Shown in pieces: positions 27,661 through 35,383 of a DNA stretch of 64,000 bases. The notes under the pieces were generated by a model. The model saw only the letters and a list, made by a program, of their open reading frames with translations. It was not told the DNA's origin and made no database searches. Position 1 is the stretch's first letter. Each line of letters begins with the position of its first letter. The position numbers and the translations under genes are program-made. This stretch comes from Variovorax sp. IB41 (GTDB lineage Bacteria > Pseudomonadota > Gammaproteobacteria > Burkholderiales > Burkholderiaceae_C), in NCBI RefSeq assembly GCF_016405905.1, contig NZ_JAEFCB010000018.1, positions 62,001 through 126,000 of the forward strand, read 5' to 3'.

Positions 27661-30068
27661 CTGCCGCGACGGCGCCGCAGGCGGGCGGCCCGCCGAGCTG
27701 GCGGCGCAGGGCGGTCGTGCTGCTCGCGTGGCTGCTGGTGCTGCTGTGCGGCGCGTTCGTCATCGCGCGCACGCAGATCGGCGCCGATCTCTCGGCGTTC
27801 CTGCCCAAGAGCCCGGACCTGCGCCAGCGCGTGCTGATCGAGCAACTGCAAAGCGGCGTCGCTTCGCGCACGCTGATGCTGGGCTTCGAAGGCGGCAGCG
27901 CCGAGCAGCGCGCCACGGTGTCGCGCGCGGTGGGCAAGACCATGCGCGAGAGCCAGCTCTTCGACCTGATCCAGAACGGCGACGTGGGCGACTGGAGCGA
28001 GGCGGGCACCTGGGTGTTCCAGCACCGCTACCAGCTGTCGCCCAGCGTCACGCCCGGGCAGTTCACCGCCGGGGGCCTGCGCGACGCGATCAACGAGACG
28101 CTGTCGATGCTCGGCACGCCGGCCGGCAACGTGATCAAGCCCTTCCTCGACCGCGACCCGACCGGCGAGACGCAGCGCATCGCCATGGAACTGGTGCCCG
28201 CGAGCGCGCCGCGCAGCGAAGACGGCGTGTGGATGTCGCGCACCGCGCCGCGCGCGCTGATGATTGCGACCACGCGCGCCGCCGGCAGCGACCTGGACGC
28301 GCAGGCCGTGGCCATCGCGAAGGTGCATGCGGCCTTCGACGCCGCCACGCGCGAAATGGGTGAAGCGAAACCGAAGCTGCTGCTGAGCGGCCCGCCGGTG
28401 TTCTCGGTGATGAGCCGCGACAAGATCAAGACCGAAGCCATCCATCTCGCGATCGTCGGTGGCATCGTGATGGGCGTGTTGCTGCTGCTGGCCTTCGCCT
28501 CGCCGCGCGCGCTGCTCATCGCCTTCCTGCCGGTGGCGACGGGCGTGGTGATCGGCACGGCGAGCGTGAGCCTGGTGTTCGGGTCGGTGCACGGCCTCAC
28601 GCTGGGGTTCGGCAGCACGCTGATCGGCGAGACGGTGGACTACGCCATCTATTACCTGATCCAGGCGCGCGGGGCGGCCGTGGCCGGCACCGGCTGGCGG
28701 CGCTGGCGTGATCTCAACTGGCCCACCGTGCGGCTCGGGCTGCTGACCTCGGTGTGCGGCTTTGCGGCGCTGGTGTTCTCGGGCTTTCCGGGGCTGGCGC
28801 AGCTGGGCGTGTTCTCCATCGCCGGCCTCGTCGCCGCCGCGCTGGCCACGCGCTACGTGCTGCCGATGCTCGCGCCCGATGGCGCGACCGGCATGGGCAT
28901 GCGCAGGTACATGGCGCAGGTCGCCGGCATGCTGGTGCGCGGCCTGCCGCGCCTGCGCTGGCCGCTGGCCGCGCTCGGTGTGGCCGCGCTCGGGCTGGTG
29001 CTGTGGCAGGGCGGACACTTGTGGCGCGCCGACCTGGGCGCGATGAGCCCGGTGCCCAAGTCGGCCCAGCAGCTGGACGAGATGCTGCGCAACGATATCG
29101 GCGCGAGCGATGGCGGCGTGCTGGTGGTGGCCTATGGCGACGACGAGCAGGCGGCGCTGCGCAACACCGAAGCGGCGGCGGCCAAGCTCGATGCGCTGGT
29201 CGACACGGCCGAACTCGGCGGCTACGAGGCCGTCACGCGCGTGCTGCCGAGCGCGGCCGCGCAGAGCGCGCGTATCGCGAGCCTGCCTGACGCTGCCACG
29301 CTGCAAGCCAGCCTGGCCGAAGCCACCAAGGGCCTGCCGCTGCCGGCCTCGCGGCTCGGGCCGTTCCTGGCCGATGTCGAGGCGGCGCGCAAGCTCGCGC
29401 CCGTGCAGCGCGCCGACCTGGCCGGCGGCCCGCTCGGCTCCGTGCTGAACACGCTCATGTACCAGCGCCCGGGCGGCGGATGGGCGACGCTGCTGGTGCT
29501 GCACCCCGGTCCGGGGTTCGACCAGGCCCGGCTCGAAGCCGCGCTCGCGGGCACCACCGACGTGCAGGTGGTCGACGTCGGCCGCGAACTCGCGAGCCTG
29601 TATCAGCGCTATCTGCACGAGGCCTTCGTGCAGGTGCTGCTCGGCGCGCTGGCGGTGGTGGTGCTGCTGGGCATCTACCTGCGCTCGTGGCGCCGGCTGC
29701 TGGCGGTGTGCCAGCCGCTGGTGTTCGCGGTGATGCTCACGCTGGGCGGCATGGCGCTCGCGCAGGCCGCGCTCGGCATCCTGCATTTGGTGGGGCTGTT
29801 GCTGATCGTGGCGGTGGGCTCGAACTACGCGCTTTTCTTCGACCAACTGCGCACAACGGGGCGGGCGGACGAAGACACGCTGGCTTCGCTGATGCTGGCC
29901 AATCTCACGACCGTGGTGTCGTTTGGCCTGATCGCGATATCGGACATCCCCGCGCTGTCGTCGATCGGTCGCGTGGTGGCGCCGGGGGCATTGCTCGCGC
30001 TGCTGCTGTCGGCGGCGTTCGCCCGGCACGTGGCACCGACGCCCGCTTCGTCCGCACGGCGCACCTGA
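27657..30068 (+). CDS. MMPL/RND family exporter
   Basis: The 803-residue protein has about twelve membrane helices in two repeats, each following a large periplasmic domain (about 35–250 and 430–620). The family's glycine-rich, charged membrane motif is seen as GFGSTLIGETVDYAIYYL in the first half and AVGSNYALFFDQL in the second. It should export the lipid-like product from the inner membrane. GTG start overlaps the LolA-like stop (GTGA), and its stop overlaps the next ATG. Confidence 0.88.
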   Translation: MTAATAPQAGGPPSWRRRAVVLLAWLLVLLCGAFVIARTQIGADLSAFLPKSPDLRQRVLIEQLQSGVASRTLMLGFEGGSAEQRATVSRAVGKTMRESQLFDLIQNGDVGDWSEAGTWVFQHRYQLSPSVTPGQFTAGGLRDAINETLSMLGTPAGNVIKPFLDRDPTGETQRIAMELVPASAPRSEDGVWMSRTAPRALMIATTRAAGSDLDAQAVAIAKVHAAFDAATREMGEAKPKLLLSGPPVFSVMSRDKIKTEAIHLAIVGGIVMGVLLLLAFASPRALLIAFLPVATGVVIGTASVSLVFGSVHGLTLGFGSTLIGETVDYAIYYLIQARGAAVAGTGWRRWRDLNWPTVRLGLLTSVCGFAALVFSGFPGLAQLGVFSIAGLVAAALATRYVLPMLAPDGATGMGMRRYMAQVAGMLVRGLPRLRWPLAALGVAALGLVLWQGGHLWRADLGAMSPVPKSAQQLDEMLRNDIGASDGGVLVVAYGDDEQAALRNTEAAAAKLDALVDTAELGGYEAVTRVLPSAAAQSARIASLPDAATLQASLAEATKGLPLPASRLGPFLADVEAARKLAPVQRADLAGGPLGSVLNTLMYQRPGGGWATLLVLHPGPGFDQARLEAALAGTTDVQVVDVGRELASLYQRYLHEAFVQVLLGALAVVVLLGIYLRSWRRLLAVCQPLVFAVMLTLGGMALAQAALGILHLVGLLLIVAVGSNYALFFDQLRTTGRADEDTLASLMLANLTTVVSFGLIAISDIPALSSIGRVVAPGALLALLLSAAFARHVAPTPASSARRT

Positions 30069-30907
30069 TGGGAAAATCCGCCGCGATGTCTTCCGCAACC
30101 GCCACCCCCGAGTCCTGGCCCTGGCCGCCGGCCATGCGCGCCAGCGCGGCCTGGCATGTGGCGGCCATCGGGGCGGGCGTGCTGGTGCCGGGCGCATGGC
30201 CTTGGGCTGTCGGCGCGATCGTGCTCAACCACGCGCTGATCACCGGCGCCGGGCTCACGCCCCGCAGCAACCTGCTGGGCCCCAACGTCACGCAGCTGCC
30301 CGAAGCGGCGGCAGCGCGCCGCGAAGTGGCAATCACCATCGACGACGGACCGGAGCCCGAAGTCACGCCCCGCGTGCTGGACCTGCTGGACGCGCACGGC
30401 CAGCGCGCCACCTTCTTCTGCATCGCCGAGCGCGTGCTGGCACATCCGGAACTGGCGCGCGAGATCGTGGCGCGCGGCCACAGCGTCCAGAACCACACGG
30501 CGCGCCACCGGCACAATTTCTCGTTCCTCGGGCCGCGCGGTTTCGCGAGCGAAATCGCGCGGGCGCAGGACATCCTCACCGACGTCACCGGCCAGCGCCC
30601 GACCTGTTTTCGCGCGCCTGCCGGGCTGCGCAACCCCTTTCTCGAACCGGTGCTGCACCGCCTGGGCCTCTCGCTCGTGAGCTGGACGCGGCGCGGTTTC
30701 GACACGCGCGAAGGCGACCCCGCCAAGGTGATGGCGCGCCTCGCCCGCAACCTGCAGGCCCGCGACATCCTGTTGCTGCACGACGGCAACGCCGCGCGCA
30801 CCGCCGAAGGAAAACCCGTTTTGCTGGAGGTACTGCCCTTGTTGCTCGAACGCCTGCGCGCCGATGGATTGCGCGCCGTGACCCTGCCCGAAGGGCTCAA
30901 GCCATGA
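30068..30907 (+). CDS. Polysaccharide deacetylase (NodB) family protein
   Basis: The 279-residue protein has one or two N-terminal membrane helices (about 27–57) and a NodB domain: AITIDDGPEPEVTP with the catalytic/metal aspartates, HSVQNHTARH supplying the H-x3-H metal ligands, and CFRAPAGLRNP. It is a metal-dependent N- or O-deacetylase, probably membrane-anchored. Such a gene is found in some polyene-type clusters; the target might be a sugar head group. Both ends overlap neighbours: ATG with the exporter stop, TGA with a 20-codon reading frame. Confidence 0.85.
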   Translation: MGKSAAMSSATATPESWPWPPAMRASAAWHVAAIGAGVLVPGAWPWAVGAIVLNHALITGAGLTPRSNLLGPNVTQLPEAAAARREVAITIDDGPEPEVTPRVLDLLDAHGQRATFFCIAERVLAHPELAREIVARGHSVQNHTARHRHNFSFLGPRGFASEIARAQDILTDVTGQRPTCFRAPAGLRNPFLEPVLHRLGLSLVSWTRRGFDTREGDPAKVMARLARNLQARDILLLHDGNAARTAEGKPVLLEVLPLLLERLRADGLRAVTLPEGLKP

Positions 30908-30966
30908 GCCGCCGGGCCGCTCCCAAGGCGCATGCCGCAGCGCGCAGCGCGGAGGCCACTCGATGA
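30904..30966 (+). CDS. Possible 20-residue coupling ORF
   Basis: A very short open frame joins the deacetylase and methyltransferase genes. Its ATG overlaps the deacetylase stop (ATGA, 30904–30907) and its stop overlaps the methyltransferase start (ATGA, 30963–30966). The product would be basic and Ala/Arg-rich. It may only serve to pass ribosomes across the gap, or be chance. The methyltransferase has its own GGAGG at 30951–30955. Confidence 0.25.
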   Translation: MSRRAAPKAHAAARSAEATR

Positions 30967-31730
30967 GCGCCGTGATGTCGTCGTCATCCACGGACAACGC
31001 GTGGCGCGAACTGCACGAAGCCGCCACCGTTCCGTACAAGAAGGGCGGCACCTTCGCCTGGCAGTTCGCGCGCGGCAAGCTCGGGCGCGACCCGGTCTTT
31101 CGCGGGCTGCTCGAACGCGGGCTGATCGATGCGCAGCACCGGCGCGTGGTCGACATCGGCTGCGGGCAGGGCCTTTTCGTGAGCCTGCTGGCCTCGATGA
31201 GCACGATGCAGCAGCAAGGGCGCTGGCCCGCTGCATGGCCGGCCACGCCGGCCGCCGCGGACTACACCGGCATCGAACTGATGCCCAAGGACGTGGCGCG
31301 GGCCGAGGCGTCAGTGGGCCATCTGCAGCCGACGCCGCGCCTGGTGTGCGCCGACATGTGCTCGGCCGCCTTGCCCGACTGCGACCTGGTCGTGATCCTC
31401 GACGTGCTGCACTACGTGGACCTCGAAGCGCAAGAGGGCGTGCTGACGCGCGTGCGCGATGCGCTCCGGCGCGGCGGCAACCCGAAGGCGCGGCTGCTGC
31501 TGCGCGTGGGCGATGCGTCGAGCCGACGCGGTTTTGCGATCAGCCAGTGGGTCGATCGGACGGTGACGCGCATACGCGGCCACAAGGTCTCACCGACCTG
31601 GGGCCGGCCGCTCGCCGAATGGATGGCAGTGCTGCAGCGCCTGGGTTTCCGCGTGCAGAGCATTCCGATGAGCCAAGGCACGCCCTTCGCCAACGTGCTC
31701 TTGGTGGCCGACCTGGAGACCGCCGCTTGA
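30963..31730 (+). CDS. Class I SAM-dependent methyltransferase
   Basis: The 255-residue protein has a Rossmann methyltransferase fold: motif I VVDIGCGQGLFVSLL (about 60–74), acidic YTGIELMPKD (about 102) binding the SAM ribose, and DLVVILDVLHYVD (about 137). A related methyltransferase decorates the aryl head group in aryl-polyene synthesis, so O- or C-methylation of the product is plausible. A GGAGG lies seven bases before the ATG. Its stop overlaps the TTG start of the dehydratase. Confidence 0.85.
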   Translation: MSAVMSSSSTDNAWRELHEAATVPYKKGGTFAWQFARGKLGRDPVFRGLLERGLIDAQHRRVVDIGCGQGLFVSLLASMSTMQQQGRWPAAWPATPAAADYTGIELMPKDVARAEASVGHLQPTPRLVCADMCSAALPDCDLVVILDVLHYVDLEAQEGVLTRVRDALRRGGNPKARLLLRVGDASSRRGFAISQWVDRTVTRIRGHKVSPTWGRPLAEWMAVLQRLGFRVQSIPMSQGTPFANVLLVADLETAA

Positions 31731-32197
31731 CGGCGCCGCAGACGCTCGACCGCGCGGGCATCGCCGCGCGCATTCCGCACAGCGGCAGCATGTGCCTGCT
31801 GGAGCGGCTCGACGATTGGGATGCGGACGTGATCCGCTGCAGCACGACGACGCACCGGCTGGCGGACAACCCGCTGCGCACGGCCGGCGGATTGCTGGCG
31901 CCGAACGCCATCGAATACGCGGCGCAGGCCATGGCGCTTCACGGCGGGCTGCTGGCCGCGGAGGGCAGCACGCCATCGGCCGGTTTTTTGGCGAGCGCGC
32001 GCAATGTGCGGCTGGCCGTCACGCGGCTCGATGACATCGAAGGTGAACTGCACGTGCAGGCCCGGCGCCTGTCGGGCGACGACAAGCAGATCCTCTACGA
32101 ATTCGCGGTCAACGCCGACGACGGCCGCGCGCTGGCCGAGGGCCGGGCCGTGGTGGTCCTGAACACGCCGCTCGCAACAGAAAGCACCGCCTCATGA
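31727..32197 (+). CDS. ApeP-like 3-hydroxyacyl-ACP dehydratase
   Basis: The 156-residue hotdog protein reads IPHSGSMCLLERLDDWDADVI near the start, with the probable catalytic histidine in IPHSG, and IEYAAQAMALHGGLL in the central helix, as in ApeP/FabZ-like dehydratases of aryl-polyene clusters. It removes water from 3-hydroxyacyl-ACP to give the enoyl product. The TTG start overlaps the methyltransferase stop (TTGA), and its own stop overlaps the fabG-like ATG. No other in-frame start preserves the N-terminal motif. Confidence 0.83.
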   Translation: MTAPQTLDRAGIAARIPHSGSMCLLERLDDWDADVIRCSTTTHRLADNPLRTAGGLLAPNAIEYAAQAMALHGGLLAAEGSTPSAGFLASARNVRLAVTRLDDIEGELHVQARRLSGDDKQILYEFAVNADDGRALAEGRAVVVLNTPLATESTAS

Positions 32198-32925
32198 GTC
32201 TCGAAGGAAAACGCGCGCTGATCACGGGCGCCAGCGGCGCACTCGGCGCTGCCATGGCCGAACGGTTTGCGCGCGACGGTGCGACGGTGCTGCTGCACGC
32301 CAATTCGCGGCCGGAAGCGGTCGAGCAACTGGCAGCTTCGATCACGGCGGCGGGCGGCAAGGCCGAATGCCACGTGTTCGACCTGCGCAGCGACGAGGCC
32401 TCGGCTGCGGCGTGCGCGCGCATCCTCGAAGGCGGCGCGGTCCAGATCCTGGTCAACAACGCTGGCGTGCACGACGACGCGGTGCTGCCGGGCATGCGCG
32501 CCGATCAATGGCACAAGGTGATCGACGTGTCGCTCAACGGGTTTTTCCGTGTGACGCAGCCATTGCTGCTGCCGATGATGCGCACGCGCTGGGGCCGCAT
32601 CCTGAACATCTCGTCGGTGTCCGCGATCACGGGCAACCGGGGGCAGGTGAACTACGCTGCGGCCAAGGGCGCGCTCAACAGCGCGACCAAGGCGCTGTCG
32701 CTCGAAGTGGCGTCGCGCGGTGTCACGGTCAACGCGATCGCGCCGGGGATCATCGCGTCGCCGATGGCCGATGCGGTGTTCGATCCGGCGGTCATCAACC
32801 AGATGGTGCCGGTCAAGCGGGCGGGAACGCCGCAGGAAGTGGCCGCGCTGGCCTCGTTCCTGGCGAGCGACGAAGCCGGCTACATCACCGGGCAGGTGAT
32901 CTCGATCAACGGCGGGATGATCTGA
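32194..32925 (+). CDS. 3-ketoacyl-ACP reductase, FabG-like
   Basis: The 243-residue short-chain dehydrogenase has the NADPH-binding ALITGASGALGAAMA (about 9–23), NNAG near residue 88, and the catalytic set Ser in LNISSVSAI, Tyr and Lys in VNYAAAKGAL. It reduces 3-ketoacyl-ACP in the pathway encoded by this operon (ApeQ-like). It is the last gene: no ketosynthase follows, and the next gene is on the opposite strand 16 bp away. Confidence 0.9.
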   Translation: MSLEGKRALITGASGALGAAMAERFARDGATVLLHANSRPEAVEQLAASITAAGGKAECHVFDLRSDEASAAACARILEGGAVQILVNNAGVHDDAVLPGMRADQWHKVIDVSLNGFFRVTQPLLLPMMRTRWGRILNISSVSAITGNRGQVNYAAAKGALNSATKALSLEVASRGVTVNAIAPGIIASPMADAVFDPAVINQMVPVKRAGTPQEVAALASFLASDEAGYITGQVISINGGMI

Positions 32926-32928
32926 AGC

Positions 32929-32955
32929 CGCTGCCGGGGCGTTACAGCGGCAGCG
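32929..32955. terminator. Possible intrinsic hairpin between convergent genes
   Basis: CGCTGCCG (32929–32936) and CGGCAGCG (32948–32955) form an 8-bp stem with an 11-base loop. It lies between the fabG-like stop and the convergent ParA-like gene, whose last codons it includes. No clear T-run follows on either strand, so termination is only suggested. Confidence 0.35.
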
Positions 32956-33634
32956 TGTCGAACGCCGCGTAGGCCGTCGCCAGCCACGACTTCACGCGCT
33001 GGCGTTCCAGGAGGCCCAGCGCATGCACGCCTTCGCGGTCGTTCACGGCCTTCCAGAAACTCGTGTTCTGCGCATCGATCTTGCGCATGCTGGCTTCGTG
33101 CAGGCGCGGCAGCGCGATGACTCGCGCGCCGTTTGCATTCGCCTTGGAGAGCGACTGCGACGCCAGCAGCATCCCGAAATCGCTGCCGCGGCCGTAGTTC
33201 TGCACCACGATGTAGTTCGGGCGGTTGCCGAAGGTGTCGATCAGCGTGCCGAGCAGGTCGGTGGAGTCTTTGCCGTCGTCCAGCACGTGCCAGAAATTGA
33301 CGGTCACGCCGATCTCGGCGAACACGTCGAAGAGGTCCGACTCCTTGATCCAGCGCGACAGCGGCGCCAGCGTCTGGGCGGCGAGGTCGACGATCACGCT
33401 TTGCTTCGGGTTGCTCTCGAAGCCGTTCACGACCGTGTCCAGGCCCTCGTAGCTGTCGACCACCACGGGCGAGGCGAAGCCTTCGTAGAAGCGGGTGAAC
33501 GAACTGTGCGAACGGTCGGTGTCGAAGCCGGTGAAAGGGCGGCTGCGGTCGATGAAGTACTGCGCCAGCACGCGCGCCGTGACCGACTTGCCGACACCGC
33601 CTTTTTCGCCGCCGATGAAATTGATGGAGCTCAT
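32942..33634 (-). CDS. ParA/MinD-like P-loop ATPase, orphan
   Basis: The 230-residue protein starts INFIGGEKGGVGKSVTARVLAQ, a deviant Walker A with the signature lysine of ParA-type ATPases, and has SVIVDLAAQ in place of the usual Walker B region. The middle part (FDTDRSHSSFTRFYEGF) recalls CobQ/CobB/MinD/ParA-type proteins found on plasmids and in some chromosomes. No ParB-like partner or centromere-like repeat is visible. It lies between the lipid-like operon and hipBA, with no overlap to either. Function unknown. Confidence 0.75.
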   Translation of the reverse strand: MSSINFIGGEKGGVGKSVTARVLAQYFIDRSRPFTGFDTDRSHSSFTRFYEGFASPVVVDSYEGLDTVVNGFESNPKQSVIVDLAAQTLAPLSRWIKESDLFDVFAEIGVTVNFWHVLDDGKDSTDLLGTLIDTFGNRPNYIVVQNYGRGSDFGMLLASQSLSKANANGARVIALPRLHEASMRKIDAQNTSFWKAVNDREGVHALGLLERQRVKSWLATAYAAFDTLPL

Positions 33635-33706
33635 GAGTTGCTGCTGCCTCGAATGGGTTGAGGGGTGAAGGGCTGAATCATTCTAGGGGCGTGTTTTTCG
33701 ATGGAC

Positions 33707-34999
33707 CTATTTGCCGCGCTTGGCCATGGCTTGCAGCAAGGGGTGTGCCTGCAAGCGCTGCTGCAGCCGTTTTTTCCATGGTGCGGGCAGCGTCGAGGCG
33801 TCGATCATCTCGGGCCAGAGGCTGCGCGCGAGGCGTGCGGTGTCGGTGACCACGCGCCGCACCAGCGGTTCGTGCAGGCCGGTCGAGAAGCAGAAGGCGC
33901 GCACGTTGGCGGGGGTGAAGAGGGCGGTGCGCCTTGGGGCTGCGGTGTTCGTCGGCAGCAGAGGAAGCGCATGGCCGTCGACGCCCTGGATCGCCGCGTA
34001 CGCGACGATGTCGTAGGCCGGCGCCAGCCGCGGCGCGATGCCGTCGGCATACAGCACACCGAAGTTCTTCAGGTGAGCGTCGGGGTTGCCGAGCAGGTCG
34101 TTCACCGCGAGGCGCCGAATGAGTTCGAGCACCGCGTCTTCGCCCAATGACGGAAAGGCCTGCATCGCGAGCGCCATGTCCAGGTAGCTCGCGCTGTACT
34201 TGTGCATCGGGTCCACGGCGAGCACCTGCGCGAAGTCCTCGAAGTGGATGCGGCGCGCGCCGTCGCGGTCGAAGCGGATGACGGCGAGGAAGTCGGGCTC
34301 GTCGGGCAGCGCATAGCTGTGTTCGGCCTTGATGGCGGAGAGCGGCGCGAGTTCGGCGTCGCACACCTGGACGCCCGCGGCGCCCGCCATCTGCAGCGAG
34401 AGCATTTCGAGCTGCGGCATGTGCGGCCGTCCGGCCACCGGCAGCTTGGCGATCACGCGCGTGCTTGCGCCGGCCCGCGTGCGTGCCACGTAGCGCCCGC
34501 CCTGGCGGCGCAGGCCGAGCTTGGGCTGCACGCCCGACACCGAGATGCCCTGCGGCATCGGCAGCTCGACCACCGACATCTCGAGCGCGTCCTGGTCCTG
34601 CGTGATGAGCCGTTGCAGCGTGCCGCGGTCCACCGACACCGGTTTGGCGCTCACCGCGCCGGGCAAGTCGCCGCCGCAGGCCGCGAGCAGCTCGAAGTGA
34701 TCGTTCTCGCGGCAACCGCGCAACTGCGCGATGTGGCTGCGCAGAACGCCCTCGGGCAGCAGGTTCTGGAAGAAGCGCGGGAGCTGTCCGCCCTGGGCAT
34801 TGAAGAGCGGGTTCTTCACGTCGCTCCAGAGGGCGGCCTGCGTGGCAGCGTCGCTCGCCACCATCGAGAGCGACATCACCTCTGGTGGCGGCGCGGCGAT
34901 CAGTTCGGGCTCCGCCACGAAGCGGCACAGGTCGGCGTACTGGAAGAGCTTGCCGAAGCGCCGCGTGCCGAGCGAGATCTCCAGGATCTTGACGTTCAT
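33707..34999 (-). CDS. HipA-like serine/threonine kinase toxin
   Basis: The 430-residue protein matches the HipA family. An N-terminal sub-domain (about 1–110, with FFQNLLPEGVLRSHIAQ) precedes the kinase core: VQPKLGLRR (about 175), VIAKLPV with a candidate ATP-binding lysine, NDLLGNPDAHLKNFGVLY (catalytic loop, Asp near 321) and APAYDIV in the metal-binding position. E. coli HipA phosphorylates glutamyl-tRNA synthetase; the target here is unknown. The ATG at 34999 overlaps the antitoxin stop (ATGA), the usual hipBA arrangement. Confidence 0.87.
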   Translation of the reverse strand: MNVKILEISLGTRRFGKLFQYADLCRFVAEPELIAAPPPEVMSLSMVASDAATQAALWSDVKNPLFNAQGGQLPRFFQNLLPEGVLRSHIAQLRGCRENDHFELLAACGGDLPGAVSAKPVSVDRGTLQRLITQDQDALEMSVVELPMPQGISVSGVQPKLGLRRQGGRYVARTRAGASTRVIAKLPVAGRPHMPQLEMLSLQMAGAAGVQVCDAELAPLSAIKAEHSYALPDEPDFLAVIRFDRDGARRIHFEDFAQVLAVDPMHKYSASYLDMALAMQAFPSLGEDAVLELIRRLAVNDLLGNPDAHLKNFGVLYADGIAPRLAPAYDIVAYAAIQGVDGHALPLLPTNTAAPRRTALFTPANVRAFCFSTGLHEPLVRRVVTDTARLARSLWPEMIDASTLPAPWKKRLQQRLQAHPLLQAMAKRGK

Positions 35000-35316
35000 G
35001 GCGAGCGGCGCTTGTTGTTGGTGTACGGCGGCGAGGCCGGGGCCTGTGCGACCGCATGGCCCACGCGGGTGGTGACGGGGCGGTAGCCGGGATCGGTGGC
35101 CGCGGTTTCGCCGAAGCCCTTGGGCGCCAGTTGCAGTTCCAGCCCGAGCGCATCGACCAGCGCGAGCAGCGACGACATCTGTGGATTGCCTTGAAGGCTC
35201 AGGGCATTGCGCACCGATCGCTCGGTGAGCCCCGAACGCAGCGCAATCTCGGCGGTCGAGAGGCCCGCGGCGTCGCGCCGCGCGGCCAGGGTGGTGATGA
35301 GTTCCTGTTTCGTCAC
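34996..35316 (-). CDS. HipB-like XRE-family antitoxin
   Basis: The 106-residue protein has a helix-turn-helix at about residues 18–60 (AGLSTAEIALRSGLTERSVRNAL) and a C-terminal tail rich in Pro/Ala. It should neutralise HipA and repress the operon. The GTG start at 35316 directly touches the first operator (35317–35330), and no ribosome-binding sequence lies before it, which fits a leaderless transcript. The stop overlaps hipA. Confidence 0.85.
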   Translation of the reverse strand: MTKQELITTLAARRDAAGLSTAEIALRSGLTERSVRNALSLQGNPQMSSLLALVDALGLELQLAPKGFGETAATDPGYRPVTTRVGHAVAQAPASPPYTNNKRRSP

Positions 35317-35360
35317 GGAAATATATTACCGCAATTGGCATTTGGGGAAATATATTTCCC
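35317..35360 (-). promoter_or_regulatory. Twin palindromic operators and promoter of hipBA
   Basis: O1 is GGAAATATATTACC (35317–35330), one change from palindromic. O2 is the perfect 16-bp palindrome GGGAAATATATTTCCC (35345–35360). Centres are 29 bp apart, just under three helical turns. On the minus strand a -10-like TAATAT (35328–35323) lies in O1; the matching -35 region falls in O2. A HipB dimer on each site would block polymerase. The AT-rich sites stand out against the GC-rich surroundings. Confidence 0.75.
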
Positions 35361-35383
35361 TGGTCTCATGCTGCCCGGCGGGC

